DNA of 64,000 nucleotides. Source: an uncultured Collinsella sp. (GTDB lineage Bacteria > Actinomycetota > Coriobacteriia > Coriobacteriales > Coriobacteriaceae). A program made the position numbers and the translations under genes. The stretch covers positions 1 through 64,000 of the forward strand of contig CAJJZP010000003.1 in NCBI GenBank assembly GCA_905197665.1. Direction: 5' to 3'. The notes under the pieces were generated by a model. That model saw nothing but the letters and a program-made list of their open reading frames with translations. It was not told the DNA's origin and searched no databases. Of the stretch, positions 19,580-28,154 are shown piece after piece (the stretch's first letter is position 1; every line of letters begins with the position of its first letter).

Positions 19580-19613
19580 AAAAATAGGGGCGCAGAACGG
19601 TGTCCTGCGCCCC
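19580..19613 (-). terminator. Terminator of the PI-PLC-like gene
   Basis: Read on the minus strand, perfect 9-bp arms (19605-19613 with 19587-19595) are followed by a run of five T. Confidence 0.8.
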
Positions 19614-19648
19614 TCATTAAATCAATGTGTCCAAAAGGGCCGGCTGGC

Positions 19649-22141
19649 CTAATCGTCAACGTCTCCGTTGTCTTCGCGGTCATTTGCAAGCATTGCTGCG
19701 CCGGCGACCGTCGTCGCTACGGCGGCGGCAGCGAGCCCGGCGGCAACGCCAGAACCGTCGCCCGTGTTGGCGAGCTTTCCGCCCGAGCTCTTGCCCTGGT
19801 CTCTCTTGTTGCCCTTGCCGTTCTTGTCGGCGCTACCTGCGTTGGAGCCCGTGCCGCTGCCGTTGCCGCCCGCACTGCCCGAGGCCGCTACGGTAAAGCT
19901 TGCGGCTCCGTCGCTGGCGAGCGTGTAGTTCTGCGCCGCGTCGCCCAAGAGACCGTTCACGCGCACCCAGTACGTTCCTGCGGCAAATGTTTCGCCCTCG
20001 GCCATTGCCGTGCCCGGAGCGCCGTTCGCGTCGTGCACAAACTCGAGCTGGGCTGTGCAGGCATCGGTTTCGAGCTTGCCCTCGAGTGATGCCGCAATCT
20101 TGGCGCGCACGTCTTCGCCGGCCTTAAGGCCTTCGAGTCCCTCAAAATGGGGCGTCACCGCGCGTCGATCGATATCGATAGGCACAAAGCCCTGCAGTCC
20201 TGTAACGGTCTCGTTGCCCAGGGCATCGACATCCACGTATTCGATGGCAAAAGCGCTTCCCGAAGCCTCCACGTTGAGCGCGTTGCTGCTGTCGACAAGG
20301 CGGAAATGACCCTCGCCAACGGTCTTGCCATCCTGGAGCGAGGCATCGCTCAGCGAGTCGCCGTATGTCATGCGCATGCGGGTCGGGAGGCAGCGCGAAG
20401 CCGACTGCGTGTGCTTCGTATCGTAATTGTAATTGCGCTGGTAGATGCTCCGGGCCAGCGCCGCATCAACAAAGTCGGATGCGATGATGCCAATGTGCTT
20501 GAGGTAATCTGACTTTGTATCCTCGGTGCCGCTGGGATTGATGTACGGGCTCTTGTACAGATGCTCGTTGACTACTCGTGCCGAGGTAAAAGGATTGCCT
20601 CCGTGCGACAAGCCCGTGCAGCTGGTGTAGTTGATAGACCAGCAACGCTCCTGGACTTGCACCTTGGCCCTGTCATCGTCCACGACGTCCACCTTGTTGC
20701 GCGTGCGCCCGGTCGTTTCCTTCAGCGCATTATCGACCCAGCTGAGCTTGTCGGTTCCCGTGAGTTTGTACTTGTCCTGGGCGTATACCTTGGTGCAATA
20801 GGGCTCTTTGTCGCCTGTTTCCCCCGCGGCTTCAAAGCCCCGCGCGTCTTGGACGAGACACATAGTGGTGCTGTCGGAGTGAGCCTTGATCTTGTCATCC
20901 CATTCGGTAAGGTCGAGGCCCCACGTATGGCCGCTTGCACTGTTGCCGGCGAGCCCAAATCGACGCAGCAGAACGATCTTTCCGCGAACCTCGCCCAGCG
21001 TGGGGACATGGCTCGACGTGTAGAACAGATCGGGATTATCGTCCATAACCTTGGCGAAAGCCGTCGTTATGCTTTCGTCGGTAGCCTCATCGTTGCCGCG
21101 CGATACGAGCATGATGAGCGCTTCTGACAGGTTTTCGTTCAAAAACGTTTTGAAGTACCCGATGACATCGGAGAGATGCAGATAGTTCCCGTCTTTTTTG
21201 AGTAGGTAGAAAATCCCGTGGTCGATACCGGGGTCGTCGCCCTTTCCGAGTCGGATATCAAAATAGCGGATTCCCTCGAGCAACTGCGTGGGAATGTAAT
21301 CCTGCTGGCATTTTACTTGCGAGGATTGGGGCTCAGTGTCGTTGTCCACGCTGCAGGTGCCCGAATCGTGCGTACCCGGGATGCTCAGCTCGTCGAGGAA
21401 CTTGTTGTCGTCGACGTATTTCATCCAACATGGCCCATCGACGTAGCTGCTGTACGTGATCCAGTCGAGGCTGCTAACCGTGGCATCGTTCTTTTTCATG
21501 TCGTAACCGATAAGTTCGAGCTCCCACGGAATGCTCTTACTCTTATGGCAGATCTTATTGTTGTCCTGGTCTTTGCCGTTCGATTCTATTGCCACGTACT
21601 TAATGTCTTTTTTCTCGGTTTCTTTCTCGACCGTGCGGTCTCGGATGATATAGGTTCCGTTTGATTGGCGCTCGAACGCAAAAGCGCGGCTGGGCTTGTT
21701 GTCATACTCGCCGCCCCATACGTGGATGACCTTTCCATCTTTGTCCGAGTCGTCGTCGACCGACCAAATGCTGTAGCCCGTCTTTTTATGCTCTTCGAAA
21801 TTGAGCAAGGTGCGGATAGCATACCAGTTTGTATCGTCATTCTTGGTCGTTACGTTCTCAAGGATGAGCTTGTTGGACGTACCGTCATTAAACAGGTGGC
21901 AGACGTTGCCGCGAACGTTGCCGTCTTGGTTGACGCTTGCAGTACGAAAATAGTCCGCGGGGCGAAGGCGAATGACGAAATTACCGAGGTGCTCCGCCGG
22001 TTTGGGCGTGTCGTCTGCAAATGCCGCTCGCAGGGGAATGCCCGGTGCCGCGGTTTCTGGCAGGCTTGCAAGTGGCGACAGCGCCGCAAGACCTAAGCCC
22101 AGCGTAAATGCTCGGCGGCTGATGGCATGGTGTTCGGTCAT
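19649..22141 (-). CDS. Sortase-anchored PI-PLC-like surface protein
   Basis: 830 residues, exported and probably wall-anchored. The N-terminus has a twin-arginine-like signal (SRRAFTLGLGLAAL, 8-21). A lectin-like region fills about 50-230. A phosphatidylinositol-specific phospholipase C X-type domain follows: catalytic-type His in IPGTHDSG near 255, then FDIRLG near 294 and DHGIF near 307. The tail is Gly/Ser-rich with a sortase-like LANTG near 788, a hydrophobic stretch and an acidic end. Substrates could be inositol phospholipids or glycolipids; its own catalysis is untested. The acidic rather than basic tail after the hydrophobic stretch is atypical for LPxTG proteins. Confidence 0.85.
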   Translation of the reverse strand: MTEHHAISRRAFTLGLGLAALSPLASLPETAAPGIPLRAAFADDTPKPAEHLGNFVIRLRPADYFRTASVNQDGNVRGNVCHLFNDGTSNKLILENVTTKNDDTNWYAIRTLLNFEEHKKTGYSIWSVDDDSDKDGKVIHVWGGEYDNKPSRAFAFERQSNGTYIIRDRTVEKETEKKDIKYVAIESNGKDQDNNKICHKSKSIPWELELIGYDMKKNDATVSSLDWITYSSYVDGPCWMKYVDDNKFLDELSIPGTHDSGTCSVDNDTEPQSSQVKCQQDYIPTQLLEGIRYFDIRLGKGDDPGIDHGIFYLLKKDGNYLHLSDVIGYFKTFLNENLSEALIMLVSRGNDEATDESITTAFAKVMDDNPDLFYTSSHVPTLGEVRGKIVLLRRFGLAGNSASGHTWGLDLTEWDDKIKAHSDSTTMCLVQDARGFEAAGETGDKEPYCTKVYAQDKYKLTGTDKLSWVDNALKETTGRTRNKVDVVDDDRAKVQVQERCWSINYTSCTGLSHGGNPFTSARVVNEHLYKSPYINPSGTEDTKSDYLKHIGIIASDFVDAALARSIYQRNYNYDTKHTQSASRCLPTRMRMTYGDSLSDASLQDGKTVGEGHFRLVDSSNALNVEASGSAFAIEYVDVDALGNETVTGLQGFVPIDIDRRAVTPHFEGLEGLKAGEDVRAKIAASLEGKLETDACTAQLEFVHDANGAPGTAMAEGETFAAGTYWVRVNGLLGDAAQNYTLASDGAASFTVAASGSAGGNGSGTGSNAGSADKNGKGNKRDQGKSSGGKLANTGDGSGVAAGLAAAAVATTVAGAAMLANDREDNGDVDD

Positions 22142-22446
22142 AACTCCTCCATTCGCAGCGTGCGGTTATGCGATAGTTTTGGTCACTATACTGCCCAGAT
22201 GTTTAAAGATGCTGGTTTAATTGTCTGCGCGGCGCAATAAATCGGTGGGCGGACGTGTTGGGGTGTTTGTCGTTTTCGTACTGTTGCCACATTTGGGGCG
22301 GTTCCGGCGTCCGGCATCCTCGCGTTCGTCGGCTACAGGCATAAGAAAGGGAGGGTCGGTTTACCGGCCCTCCCTGGGTACGAAGCGCTGGGGTACCGTC
22401 GCTTGTTTGCACTGCGACCGTGTTTCCCGTTGCGCTCGCCAGTCGC
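22142..22446. other. Intergenic region upstream of the PI-PLC-like gene
   Basis: Apart from the terminator at 22341-22374 nothing gene-like is seen. On the minus strand TATAGT near 22187-22192 could be a -10 box for the PI-PLC-like gene. Confidence 0.3.
22341..22374 (-). terminator. Terminator of lipoprotein gene 1
   Basis: Arms 22349-22359 and 22364-22374 (GGGAGGGTCGG with CCGGCCCTCCC) around a four-base loop. The minus strand continues into a short T-rich stretch. Confidence 0.7.
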
Positions 22447-23040
22447 TTAGCGCTTGATCTCGATATCGTCGAGCTTGACGTCCATGGCCTCGGTCTTGGC
22501 CTCGGCGATGTCGTCGGCAAATTCCAGAGACTTCATCATGGTCTTGACGGCGTCCTTGTGCTCCTCGACATTGTCGATGCTCACGTAGACGCTGCCGCCG
22601 CCTGCTTCGGTGAAGTACTCAGTCGTCACGCCGCCCGAGTGTGTATAGGAAGCGTTGCGCCAAGTCTTGCCGTTGTACTTGACGGGGTCATTCTCGGTCC
22701 ACTCAAAGTTGGCCTTCCATTTGGCCTCGTAGTCGAACAGCTCGTCGGCGTTCTTGTCGGAGTCGAAGACAGGGATGAAGCGATCGCTGGCGTGCTCGCT
22801 CTCGGTGAACTTAAACTGGGCCCTATCGGCGGTGTCGTCTGCGACGTCCGTGATTTCGACGCCCTCGGGCACCTCGACCTTAAACCAAATGAAGTCGGTC
22901 CTCATATCCACGGCTGGCTTTTCTGCTCCGCCGCCACCGCCACTGCCGGCAGCGCCACCGCTTCCACCGCAACCCACCAGGGCAACTGCGGCAAAAAGAC
23001 TCATGCAGAGGGTGAGAATCGCAAAGGCCTTCTTTTTCAT
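22447..23040 (-). CDS. Secreted lipoprotein, paralogue 1
   Basis: 197 residues. A lipoprotein signal peptide is clear, with lipobox LVGC and lipidation Cys24, followed by a Gly-rich linker. The mature domain (FIWFKVEVPEGVEI; RFIPVFDSDK; YNGKTWRNASYTHSGG; SVYVSIDN) is not a family I recognise. It is a close paralogue of the protein at 23283-23885, with the same order of blocks. AGGAGGA stands upstream of the ATG. The two genes are in tandem but each has its own terminator, so they look separately transcribed. Confidence 0.85.
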   Translation of the reverse strand: MKKKAFAILTLCMSLFAAVALVGCGGSGGAAGSGGGGGAEKPAVDMRTDFIWFKVEVPEGVEITDVADDTADRAQFKFTESEHASDRFIPVFDSDKNADELFDYEAKWKANFEWTENDPVKYNGKTWRNASYTHSGGVTTEYFTEAGGGSVYVSIDNVEEHKDAVKTMMKSLEFADDIAEAKTEAMDVKLDDIEIKR

Positions 23041-23114
23041 GGTCGTGTCCTCCTCGATCTGTAACCGCCCATGGATTACCTGCCTTTACTGTACGCGTGG
23101 GCGGCTCGCTAGGG

Positions 23115-23130
23115 TGGGCCATGTGTCCCA
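23115..23130 (-). promoter_or_regulatory. Shared motif upstream of lipoprotein gene 1
   Basis: Minus-strand TGGGACACATGGCCCA, an imperfect dyad, about 75 nt before the ATG at 23040. The identical 16-mer recurs at 24085-24100 upstream of the paralogue. Confidence 0.45.
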
Positions 23131-23183
23131 TTCTGAGGGCCGGATTTGCGCCGTTAAGTGGCAATATGCTCGGACGCAAAAGA

Positions 23184-23212
23184 GGGGAGGGCCGATGCTG
23201 TCGGCCCTCCCC
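23184..23212 (-). terminator. Terminator of lipoprotein gene 2
   Basis: Perfect 12-bp arms (23184-23195 with 23201-23212) around a five-base loop; TCTTTT follows on the minus strand. Confidence 0.75.
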
Positions 23213-23282
23213 GGGGTTGGGTGCCCGTTGTTTTAATGGGGCGCGTGTACGCGGGTGCGCATAGGCACGTGCGGGTGTCCCG

Positions 23283-23885
23283 TTACTTGATCTCGATGCT
23301 CGAAATCTCGACTTCGCGTGCCTCGTCAACTGCTTTCTTCATGTCGTCGGGGAACTCGATGGAGTTGAGGAGCGTCTCGGCTTCTTTCTTGTGCTGGTCG
23401 AAGTTCGAGATGAGGACGTAGACGCTTCCCGGCTCAACGTCGGTAAAAAGCATGGTTGAGATGCCGCTGTTGTCCTCGTATGTTCCGACGAGCCACGTCC
23501 TGCCGTTATACTCGACGGGGTCGCCATCCTCCCACTGGAACGTTCCAGTGTGCCTTTCGGCCTGCTCTGCAAAGGACTCTTCGGCCGTCATCTTCTCTTG
23601 CCAAACGGGGATGAAACGGTCGACTGTGGTGTTCTCGTTCTCGGGGAAGGTGAGCTGGACCCTGTCGGCATTCTTGCCGGCGGAGTCGCTTACGCCGACG
23701 CCCTCGGGCATCTCGACCTTAAACCAGATAAAGTCGGTCTTCTTGGCGACGGGGGCCTTTTCCTTGCTCTCGCTCTTGGCGGTGCTGCCGCTTCCGCCCG
23801 ATGCGCTCCCGCCGCAGCCGACAAGGGCAAATGCGGCAAAGAGGGCGATGCAAAGGGAAAGAATCGATAGGGTCTTTTTCTTCAT
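23283..23885 (-). CDS. Secreted lipoprotein, paralogue 2
   Basis: 200 residues. Signal peptide and lipobox (LVGC, Cys24) are nearly identical to the neighbour at 22447-23040. A Ser/Lys-rich linker follows, then the same domain: FIWFKVEMPEGVGV, RFIPVWQEKM, YNGRTWLVGTYEDNSG, SVYVLISN. The start at 23885 follows AAGGAGG; an upstream in-frame ATG at 23918 is not needed. Function is unknown, probably binding at the cell surface. Local duplication explains the pair. Confidence 0.85.
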   Translation of the reverse strand: MKKKTLSILSLCIALFAAFALVGCGGSASGGSGSTAKSESKEKAPVAKKTDFIWFKVEMPEGVGVSDSAGKNADRVQLTFPENENTTVDRFIPVWQEKMTAEESFAEQAERHTGTFQWEDGDPVEYNGRTWLVGTYEDNSGISTMLFTDVEPGSVYVLISNFDQHKKEAETLLNSIEFPDDMKKAVDEAREVEISSIEIK

Positions 23886-24262
23886 GGTGGCGTCCTCCTT
23901 GTCTGCCGATGACATCACGGCGCCGCATGCTGTTGGGGTACTGATTGCGCTGGCGGCGGATGTCTCTGTGTGCTGTGCGGCTTATGCCTCCGTTCATTGC
24001 TTGTGGCCGTTGCCCGGCCGTGCCCCAACGGGTTCCTTACTTATAGATATGCCCCAGCTTGTGCTGCCCGGGAGTCTCGAAAGGTGGGCCATGTGTCCCA
24101 TGTTTGTGTCGCTGCCGCCTATCGTGTGCCATAGAAATCCGCGATGGCCAGGTGCGCTGACGCCCATGTGCTTATGGGCTAGACTTAGCACCATTACGTG
24201 ATCGATGCGGTCGGTCGGCGGTTGCCACCCGACCGATGTATATGACTTGAAGGTGCATGTGC
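23886..24262. other. Divergent intergenic region, lipoprotein 2 / fchA
   Basis: Holds the 16-mer shared with the lipoprotein 1 upstream region (24085-24100). The GAAGG ribosome-binding site of fchA lies at the right edge. No gene is supported. Confidence 0.4.
24085..24100 (-). promoter_or_regulatory. Shared motif upstream of lipoprotein gene 2
   Basis: Exact copy of the 16-mer at 23115-23130, on the same strand, about 200 nt upstream of the lipoprotein 2 start. The spacing differs from gene 1, so an operator or an ancestral duplication are both possible. Confidence 0.4.
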
Positions 24263-24895
24263 ATGAGCCAAGAGATGATGGACAAGACCTGCCGCGGGTT
24301 TGCCGAGGCGCTGGCCGCGCGCGAGCCGGTTCCCGGCGGTGGCAGCGCGAGCGCCTTTGTGGGCGCGCTGGGCGCCTCGCTGTGCGGAATGGTTGCCCGC
24401 TACGGTGCGACCAATCCCGCGCTTGCTGATCGTGCGGATGACCTGACGCGTGCGTTTGCCCATGCTGATGAGCTGGCCCAGGAGCTTGTCGAGTTGGTTG
24501 CCGAGGACGTTCGTGCCTATGGGCAGGTGTCCGCGGCGTACGGTATTCCGCGTGACGATCCGGCTCGAGCGACCGCGATTCAGGATGCGCTGCATGTGGC
24601 CGCTATGCCGCCGTATCGCATTATGGATGCCTGCGGGCGTGCGCTGGCGCTGCTCGAGGACATGGCCGACAAGGGTTCGCGTCAGCTGCTGTCCGATGTG
24701 GCGTGCGGCGCCGTGTTCTGCCGTTCCGCTATGCAGGGCGCGAGCTTGACGCTCTTTGCCAACACCACGTCTATGAAGGACCGGGCGCGCGCCGAGGAGC
24801 TCGAGACCGCGTGCGATGAGCTGCTGGACACGTGGTTGCCGCGCGCCGATGCGCTGGCGCGCCGCGCCGCCGACGCTGCAAGGAAGAGAGGATAG
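24263..24895 (+). CDS. fchA: Methenyl-THF cyclohydrolase (FTCD cyclodeaminase-like)
   Basis: About 210 residues of the formiminotransferase-cyclodeaminase C-domain family, which includes the stand-alone methenyl-THF cyclohydrolase FchA of acetogens. The folate-binding signature PVPGGGSASAFVGALGASL lies near residue 23, and the rest is all-helical as expected. ATG 24263 gives better spacing from GAAGG than ATG 24257. It is two bases from folD, so one operon. The pairing with a FolD that lacks the cyclohydrolase lysine argues for cyclohydrolase rather than formimino-THF deaminase activity. Confidence 0.88.
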   Translation: MSQEMMDKTCRGFAEALAAREPVPGGGSASAFVGALGASLCGMVARYGATNPALADRADDLTRAFAHADELAQELVELVAEDVRAYGQVSAAYGIPRDDPARATAIQDALHVAAMPPYRIMDACGRALALLEDMADKGSRQLLSDVACGAVFCRSAMQGASLTLFANTTSMKDRARAEELETACDELLDTWLPRADALARRAADAARKRG

Positions 24896-24897
24896 CC

Positions 24898-25752
24898 ATG
24901 GCTGAACTGCTGAAGGGCGCTCCCGTCGCCCGCGCGTTGACTGAGGAACTTGCTGCTCGCTGCGTGGCTTTGCGCGAGCGCGGCGTTGTTCCGACGTTGG
25001 CTATCGTGCGTGTGGGTGAACGCGAGGACGACCTATCCTACGAGCGCGGTGCGCTCAGGCGCTGCGAGAAGGTTGGCATTGAAGCTCGCCGCGTTTTGCT
25101 TCCCGCCGATGTTTCGCGGGACGAGCTGTTGGCGGCCATCGAGGACATCAATACCGATTCGTCTGTTCATGGCTGCCTGATGTTCCGCCCGCTGCCCGCC
25201 GGCCTTGACGAGGACGCGGTTGCCGCGGCACTCGATCCTGCCAAGGACGTTGACTCCATGACGCCGGCTTCGCTGCTCACCACGCTTTCGGGGCGCGGCG
25301 AGGGTTTTGCCCCCTGCACAGCCGAAGCCGTGCTTGCTTTGCTGGATCATTACGGCGTTGAGCTGGATGGGGCCAAGGTCGCGGTGGTCGGGCGCTCGCT
25401 GGTGATCGGGCGTCCTGTTGCCGCCATGCTTACGGCGCGCAATTCGACCGTGACAACGTGCCATACGCATACGCGCGACCTTGCTGCCGAGTGCCGTGCT
25501 GCCGACATTGTGGTTGCCGCCGTTGGACGCGCGCGTACGATTGGCGTGGATGCGGTTCGCGAGGGCCAGACGATCATCGATGTTGGCATTAATTGGGACG
25601 AGGCCGCTGGCAAGCTGGTGGGTGACGTCGATTCTGATGCTGCGGAGCCGGTCGTTAACGCCATCACGCCCGTGCCGGGCGGCGTGGGCGCTGTGACGAC
25701 GGCGATCCTCGCCAATCACGTGATCGAGGCGGCCGAGCGCGCATCGAAATAG
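24898..25752 (+). CDS. folD: Methylene-THF dehydrogenase FolD lacking the cyclohydrolase Lys
   Basis: 284 residues, full FolD fold: VVGRSLVIGRP (NAD(P) site) near 162 and ITPVPGGVGAVTTA near the C-terminus. In FolD/MTHFD the catalytic site has Tyr, Lys and Gln (Tyr52, Lys56 and Gln100 in human MTHFD1). Here Tyr48 is kept, but the Lys position is Ala52 and the Gln position (QLPLP) is Phe96 (FRPLP). Asp119 in KDVD is kept. Human Lys56 substitutions abolish cyclohydrolase but can spare dehydrogenase activity. The separate FchA directly upstream would supply the missing step. ATG 24898 follows AGGAAGAGAGGA. Confidence 0.92.
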   Translation: MAELLKGAPVARALTEELAARCVALRERGVVPTLAIVRVGEREDDLSYERGALRRCEKVGIEARRVLLPADVSRDELLAAIEDINTDSSVHGCLMFRPLPAGLDEDAVAAALDPAKDVDSMTPASLLTTLSGRGEGFAPCTAEAVLALLDHYGVELDGAKVAVVGRSLVIGRPVAAMLTARNSTVTTCHTHTRDLAAECRAADIVVAAVGRARTIGVDAVREGQTIIDVGINWDEAAGKLVGDVDSDAAEPVVNAITPVPGGVGAVTTAILANHVIEAAERASK

Positions 25753-26106
25753 GCGTTTTGGGCTGTTTGAGGGGTTAGCTCTATACCCCGTGGACAGAAA
25801 ATGCCAAATATGAGTACTGTTGCCAAGATAGTCACATATATTTTAGGCCAAATAGGCTCTCTAACGATATTTATTATCGATAGAGAGCCTATTTTATTGG
25901 ACCTATGAGGAATTACATCATCTAATTTTTGAACAAATGTAGACTTTCGACACCCATACGTAGCAAAATTGCTGTTACTAAATTGGTGACAGTACTCATA
26001 TTTGGCATTTTTTGACCACAGGGGTTGCCAGCGCCGTGGTTTCGCCCTTTCTGCGCCGAAGCGATACACTGTTATCGTTTGATTTCTTCGCTCAAGGAGG
26101 ATGCGC
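25753..26106. other. Intergenic region between folD and the C69 peptidase gene
   Basis: Mostly occupied by a 239-bp inverted-repeat element at 25786-26024. The last 80 bases hold the likely promoter of the peptidase gene and an AAGGAGG ribosome-binding site. Confidence 0.6.
25786..26024. repeat. Inverted-repeat-bounded element, copy A
   Basis: A 239-bp A+T-rich unit with near-perfect terminal inverted repeats: 25786-25826 with 25983-26024, sharing the core CCAAATATGAGTACTGT. A central hairpin is perfect over 13 bp (AATAGGCTCTCTA at 25851-25863 with 25881-25893). It contains no ORF. A second copy lies at 62274-62502 in an unrelated context. It has the form of a MITE, but a structured RNA or bidirectional terminator is possible. 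Confidence 0.75.
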
Positions 26107-27630
26107 ATGCCGTGCACAACGATTTTGGTTGGTAAGAACGCGAGCTACGACGGGTCGACGTTGGTCGCCCGCAACGAGGATTCGTCCAACGGGGTGTTTG
26201 AGCCCAAGCGTATGCGTGTGGTGCATCCCGACGAGCAGCCGCGCGTCTATACGAGCGTCCTGAGTCACCTGACCGTTGAACTGCCCGATAACCCCATGCG
26301 CTACACGAGCGTCCCCGATGTTGTCCCGGGCCACGGCATCTGGGCCGAGGCCGGTTTCAACGAGCTCAATGTGGGCATGTCCGCAACCGAGACGCTCACC
26401 ACCAACGAGCGCGTTCGCGGCGCCGACCCGCTCGTCGACTACGTGCCCGCCAAGGGCAACGAGGACGAGGACGGCTATGTTCCGGCGCAGCCCGGCGGTC
26501 TGGGCGAGGAGGACATGGTGACCCTGGTGCTGCCATATGCCAAATCCGCCCGCGACGGCGTACGCATTCTGGGTGACCTGCTCGAGCGTTATGGCACCTA
26601 CGAGAACAACGGCATCGCCTTTAGCGACGTGGACGAGATCTGGTGGCTCGAGACCATCGGCGGTCACCACTGGATCGCCAAGCGCGTGCCCGATGACGCT
26701 TATGTGACCATGCCCAACCAGCTGGGTATCGATAGCTTTGACCTGGATGACGCCGAGGGCGCCCAGGCCGACCACATGTGCTCCGCCGACCTGCGCTCCT
26801 GGATGGCCGAGTGGCATCTGGACCTGACGCTGGGCGTCGAGGGCGACGGTCCGGCCGCGGTCTTCAACCCGCGCGAGGCCTTTGGCTCGCACAGCGACAG
26901 CGACCACGTCTACAACACGCCGCGCGCCTGGTATATGCAGCGCTGCCTTAACCCCAGCGATGTGTGGGACGGTCCCGAGGCCGACTACACGCCCGAGAGC
27001 GATGACATCCCCTGGAGCCGCGTGCCTGAGCGCAAGGTGACCATCGAGGACATCAAGTACGTGCTTTCGAGCCACTACCAGGGCACGGAGTACGACTGCT
27101 ACGGCAGCAAGGGTACGCCCGCCACACGCGGCGCCTATCGTCCCATCGGCATCAACCGTAACAGCCAGCTCGCCGTGCTGCAGCTGCGCCCCTATGCGCA
27201 GCCGGCCTACCGCGCCGTGCAGTGGATGGCCTTTGGCTCCAACTCGTTTAACGCGCTGGTTCCGCTGTACGCCAACGTCGAGACCATGCCCGAGTATTAT
27301 GCCGACACGCAGGCTCGCGTGACGTCCGAAAACTTCTACTGGGCCAACCGCCTGATCGGCGCGCTGGCCGACGTCCGCTTCCATGAGTGCGGCCGCGCTG
27401 TGGAGGACTACCAGGAGAAGGTCGGTGGCATGGGCCACAAGCAGATCCATGACGTCGATGCTGCCGTAGCCGCTCTGCCCGAGGCCGAGGTACCTGCCGA
27501 GCTTGCACGCGCCAATGAGGCCTTTGCCGAGCGTGTTCGCGTGGAGACCGATGCTCTACTGGGCAAGGTGCTCTACACCACGAGCTGCGCCATGAAGAAC
27601 TCTTTCGCGATGAACGACAACGTGAGGTAG
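26107..27630 (+). CDS. C69-family dipeptidase (Ntn hydrolase)
   Basis: 507 residues of the PepD-like U34/C69 family, cytoplasmic dipeptidases. The N-terminal Cys3 in MPCTTILVGKNASYDGST is the expected nucleophile after processing, followed by LVARNEDSS. The mature core is canonical through MAFGSNSFNALVPLY. ATG 26107 is chosen over ATG 26101 because AAGGAGG ends directly before 26101. It would supply amino acids from short peptides and fits an amino-acid-fermenting lifestyle, together with the arginine deiminase genes. Confidence 0.93.
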   Translation: MPCTTILVGKNASYDGSTLVARNEDSSNGVFEPKRMRVVHPDEQPRVYTSVLSHLTVELPDNPMRYTSVPDVVPGHGIWAEAGFNELNVGMSATETLTTNERVRGADPLVDYVPAKGNEDEDGYVPAQPGGLGEEDMVTLVLPYAKSARDGVRILGDLLERYGTYENNGIAFSDVDEIWWLETIGGHHWIAKRVPDDAYVTMPNQLGIDSFDLDDAEGAQADHMCSADLRSWMAEWHLDLTLGVEGDGPAAVFNPREAFGSHSDSDHVYNTPRAWYMQRCLNPSDVWDGPEADYTPESDDIPWSRVPERKVTIEDIKYVLSSHYQGTEYDCYGSKGTPATRGAYRPIGINRNSQLAVLQLRPYAQPAYRAVQWMAFGSNSFNALVPLYANVETMPEYYADTQARVTSENFYWANRLIGALADVRFHECGRAVEDYQEKVGGMGHKQIHDVDAAVAALPEAEVPAELARANEAFAERVRVETDALLGKVLYTTSCAMKNSFAMNDNVR

Positions 27631-27729
27631 GGATTTCCCGTCGATTGAATAGCGCTAAAACGCTTTGTCGCTTTCGCTCAATCTTGGGTACAAGAACGCC
27701 AATGCAGTTGTTTGTGATTGGAGACAACC

Positions 27730-28146
27730 ATGGTTATGAAACTCGATCAGCTTGTTAACGGCGCCATTAACGTGGGCTTTGGCGCTGCCGCCGTTGCTGT
27801 CGAAGGCGGCAAGAAGGTTCTCGACGACCTTAATACCAAGGGCGAGCAGGTGCGCAAGGACGCAGGCGCTCCCGATATCGCCCGCAGTGTGTCCGACATG
27901 TTCGAGCAGGCCGGTGGTACCATCTCCGATCTGACCGAGCGCTTGGGCATGCAGGGCGAGACCGCGGCCCAGCGCGTGCTCGACGAACTCATCCTTGCCC
28001 GCGTCCGCGTTATGACCGCGCCCGAGCGCACGGCCTTCCTGGCCCATGTGCGCGACATCGTCGATTCGGTCGAGGACAACGTGACCTCGGTGCCCGTCGA
28101 GTCCGTTGAGCCCGACGATGCGAAGGATACCGAAGAGGCCGAGTAG
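27730..28146 (+). CDS. Small helical phasin-like protein
   Basis: 138 residues, predicted soluble and helical, resembling the phasin/PhaF-like family. It begins MVMKLDQLVNGAINVGFG with an amphipathic N-terminal helix, has ERLGMQGETAAQRVLDEL in the middle, and ends in an acidic tail. ATG 27730 follows GGAG. The stop is eight bases from the ubiB-family gene, so the two form an operon. The same pairing of a small phasin-like protein with an ABC1/UbiB kinase recurs widely, suggesting a membrane or lipid accessory role. No PHA synthase is present here. Confidence 0.75.
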   Translation: MVMKLDQLVNGAINVGFGAAAVAVEGGKKVLDDLNTKGEQVRKDAGAPDIARSVSDMFEQAGGTISDLTERLGMQGETAAQRVLDELILARVRVMTAPERTAFLAHVRDIVDSVEDNVTSVPVESVEPDDAKDTEEAE

Positions 28147-28154
28147 CAGCGCAG

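Noticed and set aside
27655..27720. A hairpin between the C69 peptidase and the phasin-like gene as a riboswitch or tRNA
   Set aside because: It is a weak imperfect stem without conserved aptamer or tRNA features.
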